Below the pieces are notes generated by a model. It saw only the letters and a program-made list of their open reading frames with translations. It had not been told where the DNA came from and did not search any database. Below, one piece after another: positions 51,794 to 61,600 of a DNA stretch of 64,000 nucleotides. Every line of letters begins with the position of its first letter. The first letter of the stretch is position 1. The stretch is from the NCBI RefSeq assembly GCF_044793635.1, contig NZ_CP084992.1:3472001-3536000 (forward strand), in the 5' to 3' direction. Both the position numbers and the translations under genes were made by a program. Source of the DNA: Virgibacillus_F necropolis_A. Lineage in GTDB: Bacteria > Bacillota > Bacilli > Bacillales > Amphibacillaceae.

Positions 51794-53212
51794 TTGAAAA
51801 ATAAAATAAACATTTGGTGGGCTTTATTGCCCTTGGTAGTAATGATTGTTGTCATGATTCTAACGATTGTTGTATTTGAACAAGGACCACATATTCCCTT
51901 AGTTATTGGAACTGTTATTGCTGCTTTAGTTGCTTGGAAAAAGTGTGGTTTTAAATGGAAAGAGATTGAGGAGATGATGTATAAAGGTGTTAAGTTAGCG
52001 CTACCCGCAATTGTAATTATTATGCTGGTCGGTTTAATAATAGGCTCTTGGATTGGCGGTGGAGTAGTTGCTACGATGATTTATTATGGCTTGGAAATCA
52101 TTTCACCATCACTTTTCCTCGTCACAATTGCAATCATTTGTGCGATCGTCTCACTTGCGATTGGAAGTTCCTGGGCAACAATGGGAACGATTGGAGTAGC
52201 AGGAATGGGGATTGGTATTAGTATGGGCATCCCTGCGCCTATGATAGCTGGAGCTGTCATTTCAGGAGCATATTTTGGTGACAAAATGTCTCCTTTGTCA
52301 GATACGACGAACCTGGCTTCCGGGTTAACTCATACCGATTTATTTGTACATATCAAACATATGTTGTGGACAACTATTCCGGGCCTATTAATTGCCCTTG
52401 GTGTTTATGCGTACTTAGGAAAGGATTTTGGCCAAAGTGCGGCAGAGTCTGCTGATATAGGCAAAACAATTACTGTTTTACAAGAAAGTTTTGTTATATC
52501 ACCTTTTTTATTATTGGTTCCGTTAGCCGTAATATTACTTGTTGTGATGAAAGTACCTGCAGCCCCAGCATTATTCGTAGGGATCATTCTTGGCTTTTTA
52601 GCGCAAGTTGTCATTCAGGGTGACTCTATAGCAAGTGCCTTGGCAGTTCTGCAAAGTGGGTACACGATTGATACAGAAAATGCAGTGGTAGCCGATTTAT
52701 TAAATCGGGGAGGGCTCGATTCCATGATGTACACTGTTTCATTGGCAATTGTAGCAATGACCTTTGGTGGTATATTAGAGTATTCGGGCATGCTGCAATC
52801 GATCATGGACCAATTATTAAAAGTAGTGAAATCATCTAGCTCGTTAATAGCGTCAACCCTTGGTGCATGTTTTCTGACAAATGTATCGTGTGCAGAACAG
52901 TATGTTTCCATTGTTGTACCATCAAGAATGTTTGCTAAAGTTTATACAGATAAAAATCTTCATTCCAAAAACTTATCCCGAGCACTCGAAGATGGAGGTA
53001 CATTAACATCTGTTTTCGTACCATGGAATACGTGTGGCGTGTTTATTCTTGGAACATTGGGTGTTCATGCATTTGCCTATGCTCCATATGCGATATTGAA
53101 TTTTATTGTACCGATTATTTCCTTGATCTACGCATTCACAGGATATACGATTGCCAAATTATCAACGGAAGAAAAGCTTGCTATACAGGAGAAAGAAGAA
53201 GCGGCTGGATAA
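51794..53212 (+). CDS. NhaC-family Na+/H+ antiporter
   Basis: The 472-residue protein has about eleven membrane helices and NhaC landmarks: AISGAYFGDKMSPLSDTTNL-like sequence (here VISGAYFGDKMSPLSDTTNL) and NVSCAEQYVSIVVPSRMF. Family members exchange Na+ for H+, and some (MleN type) couple Na+ and H+ to organic acids. The location between an amidohydrolase and an epimerase makes a substrate-coupled role plausible here. The start is TTG behind AGGAGGGAATATC. It is 28 bp upstream of the epimerase gene. Confidence 0.87.
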   Translation: MKNKINIWWALLPLVVMIVVMILTIVVFEQGPHIPLVIGTVIAALVAWKKCGFKWKEIEEMMYKGVKLALPAIVIIMLVGLIIGSWIGGGVVATMIYYGLEIISPSLFLVTIAIICAIVSLAIGSSWATMGTIGVAGMGIGISMGIPAPMIAGAVISGAYFGDKMSPLSDTTNLASGLTHTDLFVHIKHMLWTTIPGLLIALGVYAYLGKDFGQSAAESADIGKTITVLQESFVISPFLLLVPLAVILLVVMKVPAAPALFVGIILGFLAQVVIQGDSIASALAVLQSGYTIDTENAVVADLLNRGGLDSMMYTVSLAIVAMTFGGILEYSGMLQSIMDQLLKVVKSSSSLIASTLGACFLTNVSCAEQYVSIVVPSRMFAKVYTDKNLHSKNLSRALEDGGTLTSVFVPWNTCGVFILGTLGVHAFAYAPYAILNFIVPIISLIYAFTGYTIAKLSTEEKLAIQEKEEAAG

Positions 53213-53239
53213 ACAACGATAGATAGGAAGGATTATATT

Positions 53240-54352
53240 ATGAAAATATCAGAAATCGAAATTTTTGCTATCGAACTGCCACTTATTGAGCCATTCGTGA
53301 TTAGTTATGCTAATTATAGCTCGATGCCATCCATTATCGTTAAAATTACAACAGACAATGGACTTGTTGGTTACGGGGAAGGTGTGGCTGATGAGCATGT
53401 TACAGGTGAAAGCTTTGAAAGCACGTTCCATGTTCTTGCATCAACAATTGCACCAAAAATTTTAGGTGAGAATCCGATAAATATGGAACGAATTCATGAT
53501 GTAATGAATACATCCATCTATGGTGTTCCAACCGCTAAGGCGGCCATCGATATAGCTTGTTACGATGTGGTAGGTAAAGCGTTAGGCGTTCCGGTGTATG
53601 CGCTTTTAGGTGGTAGATACCATGAAAAGTTTCCAATTACACATGTGTTAAGCATTGATACACCTGAGAAAATGGCAGATGATGCTGCAAGACGTGTTAA
53701 GCAGGGATATCGTTCCTTTAAAATGAAAGTTGGTACAAACATCGTTGAAGATGTGAAACGGATTCAGTCTGTTTATGATCGAGTGGATGAGAATATTTCA
53801 ATTCGTGTCGATGTAAACCAAGGTTGGAAATCGAGCTCCAAAACATTACAAGCGCTTGATAAGTTACAGGGTGTTTCATTGGATTGGCTCGAACAACCAG
53901 TTATAGCAGACGATATCGATGGCATGGTCGAAGTAAAATCAAAATCGCCCATTCCTATGATGATTGATGAAGGTTTACGTGGAGTACGAGAGATGCGAGA
54001 AATTATTGCAAAACGTGCGGCTGACAAGGTAAATATCAAATTAATGAAATGCGGTGGAATTTACCCAGCTGCTAAACTAGCACATATGGCTGAGATGGCC
54101 GGTATTGATTGCCAAGTTGGTTCGATGGTAGAGTCGTCAATCGGGTCAGCAGCAGGATTTCAAGTTGCATTTTCAAAAAAGGTTATAACGAGTGTTGAGT
54201 TAACAGGTCCTTTGAAATTTGAAAAAGACATAGGTAACCTGCAATATGATGTACCATTTATTCAGCTTAATGAAAAGCCCGGATTAGGTATAGACGTTGA
54301 TAAGGATATGTTAGATGAATTAACCGTGCATTCAAAAAGGGTGACATTATGA
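53240..54352 (+). CDS. Enolase-superfamily epimerase/racemase (dipeptide epimerase-like)
   Basis: The 370-residue protein has the muconate lactonising subgroup catalytic set: two lysines in FKMKVG (about 161-163), metal ligands in RVDVNQGW, EQPV and MIDEGLRG, and the opposite lysine in VNIKLMKCGG (about 266). This K-x-K with opposite K arrangement fits dipeptide epimerases and N-acylamino acid racemases, which invert the alpha carbon of an amino acid unit. The genome context with an N-acyl amino acid hydrolase favours the racemase idea. Its stop overlaps the GNAT start (ATGA). Confidence 0.85.
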   Translation: MKISEIEIFAIELPLIEPFVISYANYSSMPSIIVKITTDNGLVGYGEGVADEHVTGESFESTFHVLASTIAPKILGENPINMERIHDVMNTSIYGVPTAKAAIDIACYDVVGKALGVPVYALLGGRYHEKFPITHVLSIDTPEKMADDAARRVKQGYRSFKMKVGTNIVEDVKRIQSVYDRVDENISIRVDVNQGWKSSSKTLQALDKLQGVSLDWLEQPVIADDIDGMVEVKSKSPIPMMIDEGLRGVREMREIIAKRAADKVNIKLMKCGGIYPAAKLAHMAEMAGIDCQVGSMVESSIGSAAGFQVAFSKKVITSVELTGPLKFEKDIGNLQYDVPFIQLNEKPGLGIDVDKDMLDELTVHSKRVTL

Positions 54353-55044
54353 GTGGAAAAGTCACAACAGGAGAACTACGTGATGGACAACCCTTTGACG
54401 TTCGCTATTTGACATTTGCTGATTTGTCTATCATTATGCAGCTACAAAAGAAAGTTGAAAATGCACTTTTATCAAATGCCACTTTAGAGCCACTTAGTAA
54501 AGAAGAGTTTACCGAAATTTTATCTGAACATCAATTCATGATAGGCGTCTTTGTAGATGAGAAAATGATAGCGTTCCGGGCAATGCGGCTCCCTGAAATG
54601 GACGGGGAACATTTAGGAATTGATGCAGGTCTCTCAGATGAAGAACTTTCAAAAGTCATCTATCAGGAAATTTCAACTATAGACCCTGATTATCGGGGAA
54701 ATGGATTGCAAAATTATATGGGTAAGCTTTTTATGAATAGACTCGATAGTAAACGTTTTCGTTATGTTTGCGCAACTGTTGCTCCTTTTAATATTCCTAG
54801 TATAAAAGATAAACTGGAACTAGGTTTAGAAGTTGTTGCATTAAAAAGGAAATATGGTGGAAAACTTCGGTATATTTTCATGAAAGATTTAGCCGATTCT
54901 AGGAGTGAGCGCGTCTTTAATGAGGAAGTTTCCCTTAAGATGAGCGAAATTGAGAAGCAACAAAATTTATTACACTCAGGCTTCCTGGGAATATCTATTA
55001 AAGAAGTACAGGAAGAGTGGTATGTGAACTATTGTAGGATTTAA
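54349..55044 (+). CDS. GNAT-like acetyltransferase in the M20/epimerase operon
   Basis: The 231-residue protein overlaps the epimerase by four bases. DPDYRGNGLQNYMGKLFMNR (about 104-123) is the GNAT acetyl-CoA loop (RGNGL) and helix, followed by YVCATVAPFNIPSIKDKLEL, the equivalent of the usual N-P-S/A segment. GNATs in this setting could acetylate the amino acid or dipeptide that the hydrolase deacylates. The C-terminal 50 residues are helical and not part of the core. A clear terminator follows. Confidence 0.78.
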   Translation: MSGKVTTGELRDGQPFDVRYLTFADLSIIMQLQKKVENALLSNATLEPLSKEEFTEILSEHQFMIGVFVDEKMIAFRAMRLPEMDGEHLGIDAGLSDEELSKVIYQEISTIDPDYRGNGLQNYMGKLFMNRLDSKRFRYVCATVAPFNIPSIKDKLELGLEVVALKRKYGGKLRYIFMKDLADSRSERVFNEEVSLKMSEIEKQQNLLHSGFLGISIKEVQEEWYVNYCRI

Positions 55045-55052
55045 TAGGTTGA

Positions 55053-55093
55053 ATTAAAACGCTCAGAGGCAATGAACTCTGGGCGTTTTTTTG
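55053..55093. terminator. Bidirectional terminator between operon and HxlR gene
   Basis: AAAACGCTCAGAG pairs with CTCTGGGCGTTTTTTT across a short loop. A near-identical but weaker copy follows the SRPBCC gene (50452-50492). Confidence 0.8.
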
Positions 55094-55094
55094 G

Positions 55095-55442
55095 TTACTC
55101 GCTCTTTTGATTCAATTTTTGCTTCTTATGCAACGTATGCTTCGTTCCCCATTCATGCATGGCTTCTAAAATGGGTTCCAGGCTTCTACCATATTCGGAA
55201 ATGGAATATTCCACTTTGGGAGGAACCTGTGGGTATACCACGCGCTGAATAATGTCTTCTTTTTCTAATTCCCGTAACTGCTTTGTCAGCATTTTCTGTG
55301 TGATTCCAGGCAAACTACGTTTAAGTTCGCTAAAACGTTTTGTGCCTTCTTGGAGCAAATGTAATAGAATAATCGGTTTCCATTTACCGACTAAAATACC
55401 TAAAGCATCCTCTACACGGCAGTATTCCGGCACCTTGTCCAT
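55095..55442 (-). CDS. HxlR-family transcriptional regulator
   Basis: The 115-residue winged-helix protein matches HxlR/YodB: a cysteine near the start in PEYCRVEDALGILVGKWKPI, then ELKRSLPGITQKMLTKQLRE (recognition helix) and the wing VVYPQVPPKVEYSISEYGRS. Cys8 is the position that senses electrophiles or oxidants in YodB and CatR. It is divergent from a flavin-dependent monooxygenase and flavin reductase pair, which it probably controls. The palindrome at 55457-55474 is the likely operator. Confidence 0.9.
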   Translation of the reverse strand: MDKVPEYCRVEDALGILVGKWKPIILLHLLQEGTKRFSELKRSLPGITQKMLTKQLRELEKEDIIQRVVYPQVPPKVEYSISEYGRSLEPILEAMHEWGTKHTLHKKQKLNQKSE

Positions 55443-55456
55443 TTTATTTCCTCCTT

Positions 55457-55474
55457 AGTATCTTTTTGTATACT
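55457..55474. promoter_or_regulatory. Candidate HxlR operator
   Basis: AGTATCTTTTTGTATACT is an interrupted palindrome (AGTAT/ATACT) immediately upstream of the hxlR-type gene, and GTGCGTACTTACTA follows at 55488. HxlR-family sites typically have GTAC or TACT arms of this kind. TATAAT at about 55520 would be the -10 of the divergent oxidoreductase genes. Confidence 0.55.
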
Positions 55475-55617
55475 ATAACACTTAAAAGTGCGTACTTACT
55501 AAAACGTGCTATCTATTCTATAATAGCATTATAAGAAGATTGTCGAAAGAAGGCAATGAATAGCAAACGCGACAAGTATTGGCCAAATTTAGTATGAAAT
55601 GAAAGGTTGACAAATAG

Positions 55618-56676
55618 ATGGAAAAATATCGTATTGATCAAAGCAAAGGGATGGAGTTTGGTATATATACACTAGGTGATCACTTACCTAATCCTTTAAC
55701 AGGAGAGAGAATTTCAGCAGGAGAACGTATTCGTGAACTCATTGAATATGCCAAGCTAGCCGATCAGGCAGGGATAGATTTTTTCAGTGTAGGTGAAAGT
55801 CATCAGGAGTATTTTGCAACGCAGGCGCATGCTGTTGTTCTTTCTGCAATTGCTCAGGCTACAGAGAATATTAAAATTGCAAGCTCCTCTACAATAATTA
55901 GCACATCAGATCCGGTACGTGTATATGAGAATTTCTCCACGCTTGATTTGATTTCAAAGGGTCGTGCGGAGATTGTTGCTGGTCGTGCCTCTCGAATAGG
56001 ACTTTTTGATTTGCTGGGCTATAATGTTCGTGATTACGAAGAATTGTATGAAGAAAAGTTTGACCTGTTGTTAAAGATTAATGAAGAGGAAAATGTTAAT
56101 TGGAGTGGAGAATTCCGCGCTCCTTTAAACAATGCGAAGGTGCTTCCGCGTCCACAAAATGGCTCAATGCCGATTTGGCGTGCAGTAGGTGGGTCACCTG
56201 CTAGTGCAATCAAGGCGGGTAATGCTGGTGTACCGATGTTCTTGGCTCATTTAGGTGGACCAGCTACCGCTTTTAAGCGTGCTGTTGATGCTTATCGCGA
56301 GGCTGCACAACGTAGTGGCTTTGATCCAGCAGAGCTACCTGTTGCAACGGCCTGTTTTTTCTATGCTGCTGAAACATCACAGCAGGCTCTAAAAGATATG
56401 TATCCCCACATCAATGAGGGGATGAAGCGAACGAACGGACAAGGGTTTCCAAAGCAGCACTTCGCACAGGGCGTAGATCCGCATAATGTCATGAATATCG
56501 GTAGTCCACAGGAAATCATTGAAAAAATTCTCTATCAGCATGAAGTATTTGGCCACCAACGTTATATTGCACAAATCGATTTTGGTGGAGTGCCATTCGA
56601 TCGATTAATGAAAAATATTGAGCTGATTGGTACAGAAATTTTACCAGCAATCAAAAAATATACGGCAAAAAAATAG
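55618..56676 (+). CDS. LLM-class flavin-dependent oxidoreductase
   Basis: This 352-residue TIM-barrel protein belongs to the bacterial luciferase-like group: FGIYTLGDHLPNPLTGE at the start, then ELIEYAKLADQAGIDFFSVG, ASSSTIISTSDPVRVYENFS and GRAEIVAGRASR, the usual FMN-binding stretches. Family members use reduced FMN and O2. The next gene, 12 bp downstream, encodes an FMN reductase that can supply it, and the divergent HxlR protein probably regulates both. The natural substrate is unknown. Confidence 0.9.
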   Translation: MEKYRIDQSKGMEFGIYTLGDHLPNPLTGERISAGERIRELIEYAKLADQAGIDFFSVGESHQEYFATQAHAVVLSAIAQATENIKIASSSTIISTSDPVRVYENFSTLDLISKGRAEIVAGRASRIGLFDLLGYNVRDYEELYEEKFDLLLKINEEENVNWSGEFRAPLNNAKVLPRPQNGSMPIWRAVGGSPASAIKAGNAGVPMFLAHLGGPATAFKRAVDAYREAAQRSGFDPAELPVATACFFYAAETSQQALKDMYPHINEGMKRTNGQGFPKQHFAQGVDPHNVMNIGSPQEIIEKILYQHEVFGHQRYIAQIDFGGVPFDRLMKNIELIGTEILPAIKKYTAKK

Positions 56677-56688
56677 GGGGTAGAAACA

Positions 56689-57255
56689 ATGAAGATTGTT
56701 GGGTTATCCGGTTCAAAAGTGGGCTCGAAAACAAGGACGGCTATGAACTATACAGTTAAATCTGTCACGGAAAAATATCCTGATGTTGAAGTGACATTAA
56801 TTGATTTGGCTGAATATGATGTTCAGTTTAGTGATGGACGTAATTATTTGGATTATGAGGGCGATACAGGATATGTAGCAAAAACGATAATGGAAGCAGA
56901 TGCCATTATTATTGGTACACCTATTTTTCAGGCATCCATACCAGCTACATTGAAAAATATATTTGATTTACTACCCGTAAACGCATTTCTCGATAAAGTT
57001 GTCAGTATGCTTGTAACAGCAGGTTCGCCAAAACATTACTTAATTGCAGAACAACAATTAAAACCTATTTTGGGTTATATGAAAGCACAAATTGTTCAGT
57101 CGTATGTATTTATCGAGGAAAAGGATTTCTATCGAAAAGAAATTACAAATGATGATGTGTTATTCCGAATCGAACGGTTAGTGGAAGATACAGTAGTATT
57201 AACGGAAACATATACGAAAATTCGTGAAGCTAAAGAAGCGGATTACGGTTTTTGA
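56689..57255 (+). CDS. NADPH-dependent FMN reductase
   Basis: The 188-residue flavodoxin-fold protein has the phosphate-binding start IVGLSGSKVGSKTRTAMNYT and the flavin-contact stretch IIGTPIFQASIPATLKNIFD, diagnostic of the SsuE/chromate reductase-like family. It is the second gene of the two-gene oxidoreductase operon. Its reaction would be NAD(P)H + FMN to FMNH2, feeding the LLM monooxygenase encoded just upstream. AATAGGGGGTAG provides the ribosome binding site. Confidence 0.9.
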   Translation: MKIVGLSGSKVGSKTRTAMNYTVKSVTEKYPDVEVTLIDLAEYDVQFSDGRNYLDYEGDTGYVAKTIMEADAIIIGTPIFQASIPATLKNIFDLLPVNAFLDKVVSMLVTAGSPKHYLIAEQQLKPILGYMKAQIVQSYVFIEEKDFYRKEITNDDVLFRIERLVEDTVVLTETYTKIREAKEADYGF

Positions 57256-57302
57256 TAAAAAATTGTAGGATCATTTTTTGGATCGAAATGACCACGTCGA
57301 AA

Positions 57303-57340
57303 AGTAGACCAACTTCCCTGGAGGATGTTGGTCTTTTTGA
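57303..57340. terminator. Terminator between the FMN reductase and GNAT genes
   Basis: AGACCAAC and GTTGGTCT are exact complements around a 13-base loop, followed by TTTTGATT. Confidence 0.75.
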
Positions 57341-58213
57341 TTAGTATTTTAGCCACTTCGATTTATCCATACCATACAAAATCCATGGTGAAGGCAATTC
57401 AAATTGATGGCCGGTGGGGAGGGAGAGTGCTGCCTCCTTTGTGATATCCATCCATATGTAAGTTTCTTCTTCTGTCTGCTTTGCTAGCTGTCGGTAGTCG
57501 TTTGAAATCGTCTCCCATAACCCTTTTTGCGAAGTGATGTCATTCCATGGATAGACGGTATGCAAATAATGATGCTTTTTTTGATCGTACTTTGTAATCA
57601 GTGCTCGTGTTTTTGCTTCATTTTCATAAAAAGACCATTGCCTTAAATCATGCTCCTGAAACAAGTCTTTTGAAATTGGAAAAGTATAATAGCATTCGTA
57701 CGGGAATACAGACGCTGATGTTGCATACATTTCCTGCACCCAATCTTTTTTTCGCTGGATATCCGTGACAGGATTCCACAATTTTGAGCCTGATTCCAGA
57801 GCCGATGTATCCTTCGTGATAGCGCCGTGTAGCGTGGAATATGGGGTTAGTCCGATTTTTGCCATTACACGACATGCGGCTGTATTATGTTCCTGTGTAT
57901 TGGCTCCCACCCACTGAATGTCATTTAGTTGGAATGCTTCGTTGATCATATGAGACATTAGTGTTGTTGCAAATGAATTTCCTTTATATCGACGGTCACT
58001 TCTTAATCTCCCTAGCATCGCATAACGTTTTGCGTAAATAGAGTATCCCCCCATACTGACCATTTGGCCATCAAGGAAGAATCCATATAATCGATTGTTT
58101 CCTGTTATAAGTCTACTAAATATACGTTTTACATAATCGTCTTCAATTCCTGTATCCATCGCTTCCAAATGGGGATAGTCTTCACTGTGTAGAACCCGGA
58201 TGGTCTGATCCAT
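57341..58213 (-). CDS. GNAT-domain acetyltransferase, two-domain
   Basis: In the first 130 residues a GNAT domain is visible: MLGRLRSDRRYKGNSFATTL, where YKGNSFA is a variant of the acetyl-CoA loop R/QxxGxG/A, and then NTAACRVMAKIGLTPYSTLH. The remaining 160 residues contain aromatic-rich sequence (WVQEMYATSASVFPYECYYT) I do not recognise. The total of 290 residues exceeds a single GNAT domain. Substrate unknown; the gene stands alone and converges on the FMN reductase operon. Confidence 0.72.
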   Translation of the reverse strand: MDQTIRVLHSEDYPHLEAMDTGIEDDYVKRIFSRLITGNNRLYGFFLDGQMVSMGGYSIYAKRYAMLGRLRSDRRYKGNSFATTLMSHMINEAFQLNDIQWVGANTQEHNTAACRVMAKIGLTPYSTLHGAITKDTSALESGSKLWNPVTDIQRKKDWVQEMYATSASVFPYECYYTFPISKDLFQEHDLRQWSFYENEAKTRALITKYDQKKHHYLHTVYPWNDITSQKGLWETISNDYRQLAKQTEEETYIWMDITKEAALSLPTGHQFELPSPWILYGMDKSKWLKY

Positions 58214-58480
58214 TGGTATGTCACTCCCTGAATATTTCTTTCACTTGAGGCATTATTCTTTCAAATTGCCTATTTAAGTATAAACATAAATCTTTTTGAT
58301 TGAAATTATTGAGCCCTAACTATTGTACTAGTTCGTTTTTGAGTAGTAATGACCATATTTGTTTTTAGAATATTCAGGTATAGTTATAGTAATTAAATCT
58401 ACTAACAAAACTACTTTTTATTAGTGGCTCTTTTTGCAAAGTTGTTTAACCTCACAGTGGAAATATACTCGCTTTCTATT

Positions 58481-58509
58481 TTGAAAGCGATTTCAACATA
58501 ATTTAATAA
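58481..58509 (+). promoter_or_regulatory. Promoter with overlapping CcpA (cre) site
   Basis: TGAAAGCGATTTCA (58482-58495) fits the cre consensus TGWAANCGNTNWCA at every position. TTGAAA (58481-58486) and TAATAA (58504-58509) with a 17-base spacer form a plausible promoter, so the cre covers the -35 box and CcpA binding would block transcription in preferred sugar. The start of the next gene is about 134 bp downstream. Confidence 0.72.
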
Positions 58510-58642
58510 AATTTTACAAAACATTTATATTCACTTCATGTTCCTTTGATAGCTTATATAGTGAATGAAGAGAAAGAGGGTTTACTTTTCCAGAGAAGAT
58601 TATTGCGAGTTAATTTAATTATCTATTAGGAGGGGATTTTTA

Positions 58643-61600
58643 ATGAATCAAAAATGGAGGATACGAAGTTTACTAGTTTTTATCATTGCTTTGGCATCAA
58701 TCGTTCCTGCCTTACATGCAGATGCGGCATCCAATCCTGTATCTGATGTCCGGTCATCATCTGATCGAACAGAGCCTGAGAGGACTGTTGGTTCAGATGG
58801 GAAAACAATTGTTTCTAAGGAAGAAACCACAACAATAGGTCCGGGAGTTGAACTGACAACGTTCGAACGTTTTGATGCCCGTGGCTGGATAAACGGAGAA
58901 ATCATGACAGTGGATTTGGCAAATGATCAAAGTTCAACAGATCTGATTTTTTCAGGTGAAATCTCCGATGCGATGCCGGTGTCAGAAATGGTTGAGGCAG
59001 CTGGTACTATTGGCGGTGTGAACGGGGACTTTTTCGATATTAATAGAACAGATGCACCGCTCGGGACAGTTATTAAAGGCGGTAAGCTATTAAAAGGCCC
59101 ACAAGGTTCGCACACGTTGACAGCTGGTGTGGACGAGCAGGGTGTCGGAAAAATCACAGAAATTTTCCTGGAAGGCAATGTAACACTACCAACTGGTGAT
59201 TATCCGCTGGCAGCCCTTAACCAATATGCTATTCCAGTAAATGGAATTGGCCTGTACACCTCTGTATGGGGAGAAGCGCAGCGTTCAACAAGCGGGTCTG
59301 ATGTGTATGAAGTGACTGTTCAAAATGGCAAGGTGACGACGGTTGCTGATGGTGCTGGGAAGGGTGAAATTGAGAAAAATACAATGGTACTTGTAGGCCG
59401 TGAACAAGGGGCTGATAGATTAAGAGAACTTTCAGTTGGCGATGATGTCACGGTTGATTACACACCGGCAGTCGATGGGAACTCGCTGATGGATTTTGCA
59501 GTCGGCGGGAATGTCATGTTGGTTGAAGATGGACAAGTTAAAGGGGGACTGGATGACAGTACGACTGCACCGCGGACGTCTGTTGGATTTTCTGAGGATG
59601 GAAAAACGATGATCCTCGTTGCAATTGATGGCCGTCAAGTCGACAGCCGAGGAATGACTTATAAAGAATTGGCAGAATTTATGAAGGAACAAGGAGCTTA
59701 TACAGCTTTAAATATTGATGGCGGTGGTTCTACCACAATGGTGGCTCGTAAAGCGGGCAGGGAAGATGCCGAAGTGGTCAATTCACCCTCTGACGGAGAA
59801 GAGCGGAACGTGCCTAATGGGATTGGTGTTTTTGCGAAAGCTGGAAGTGGTAATTTGACTGCCTTTTCAGTTGAAACGCTAATTGACGCTGAAAACAGTA
59901 ACCGAGTTTTTCCTGAATTAAGCAGAACGTTTGTCGGGCTGGGGCATGATGAAAATTATTGGCCAGTGGATGTCAACGGCATTTCCTGGCAGGCTATACC
60001 AGCTAAGGTCGGGTCTTTTGGCAAGGATGGTATATTTTACGCTGAAAAATCCGGATCTGCGGTAGCTCGGGCGAAAATTAAATCTAAAAAAGGAACAATG
60101 CCATTGACCGTACTTGGTGAGTTGAACCGGATTGAAGCGACAACATCACACCTCGTGCTTGAAATGGGCAGGGAAAGCAATTTTTCCGTGACTGGTTACG
60201 ATAAATACGGGTATTCTGCTCCAATTGAGCCACGGGATATCAAATTAGAGTATGACGACTCAGTTATTTCAATTGAAAAAAACGAAGATGGTAGTTTTAC
60301 CGTACAACCAAAACAGGACGGGGCGGCGACGCTAATTACCATCCAGGTGTTGGACCATGAGATACAGGTTCCTGCGACAATCGGTCTGACAACAGAAGTA
60401 GTGTCCAATTTTGAAGACGTGTCGGGATGGGATTCTACAAGCTATCCATCCAGTGTTGAGGCTTCGTTGGAACTTGTTGAAGGCAGGACTGGAAGCGGTC
60501 TTCAGCTGAACTATGACTTTACGACAACGACAGCAACGCGTGCCGCTTACTTACAGGCTTCACCGCTTCTCGAGCTTCCCCGGGATGTCCAAAAAATTGG
60601 TTTATGGGTCAATGGTGATGGTAACGGAGCCTGGCTGCGTGCTGTTATTGAAGACGATACTGGAACAAGCTATACCCTGAATTTAGCAGATGAAGTGGAC
60701 TGGACAGGCTGGAAACACATTGAAACGACGCTGCCGGAAGGAATTCAATATCCGGTCAAATTATGGCGTATCTACCCGGTTGAAACGATTGGCAAGGAAC
60801 AATATACCGGACGGCTGATATTCGATGATCTGACAGTCGAGGTCCCACCATCTGTCGAGATGCCAGAACAGGAAGCGGTTAAGCCGGATTCATTAGTCAT
60901 TCAAAATGATACAATCGGCGAGGACCGCTGGAAATTTGCCGTTCTTGCTGACAGCCAGTTTACAGCAGATTCACCTAATAGCCGTGCAGCGAAGATGGCT
61001 CGGAAATCATTACGTCAAATTGTCCAGGAGAATCCTGATTTTCTGGTCATAAATGGTGATCTTGTTGATTCAGCATGGGAAGAGGATTTTGCGTATGCCA
61101 AACAAGTTCTGGAAGAAGAAGTTGGGGATGAAATACCGATTTATTACATTCCGGGAAACCATGAAATTGCTGGGCCGGGAACACTGGATAACTTCCTGGA
61201 GGTTTTTGGGGAAAACCGTTATAGCTTTGACCATGAAGGTACACGGTTTATTCTACTTGATTCGTCAACAGGCAGTTTCAGGACAAGTGATTTCAAACAA
61301 TTGATTGAACTGAAAGAATCGCTCCAGGATGCAAAATCAGACCCTAGTATCAACAATGTTGTTGTTTTCGGCCATCATCCGACAAGGGATCCGCTGCCAA
61401 CTGACAACAGTCAGCTCCAAGACCGTAAAGAAGCTGATTTAATCGAGAATTGGCTCACCGAATTCCGTCAAGATTCAAAAGGAAAAGGTGCCATCTATAT
61501 CAGTGGTCATGCACATACAGTGAATATTGATCGCGTAGAGGGTGTGCCATATATGGTTGTCGGCTCTTCCGGAAAAGCTCCATATGGGCCACCTGATGCA

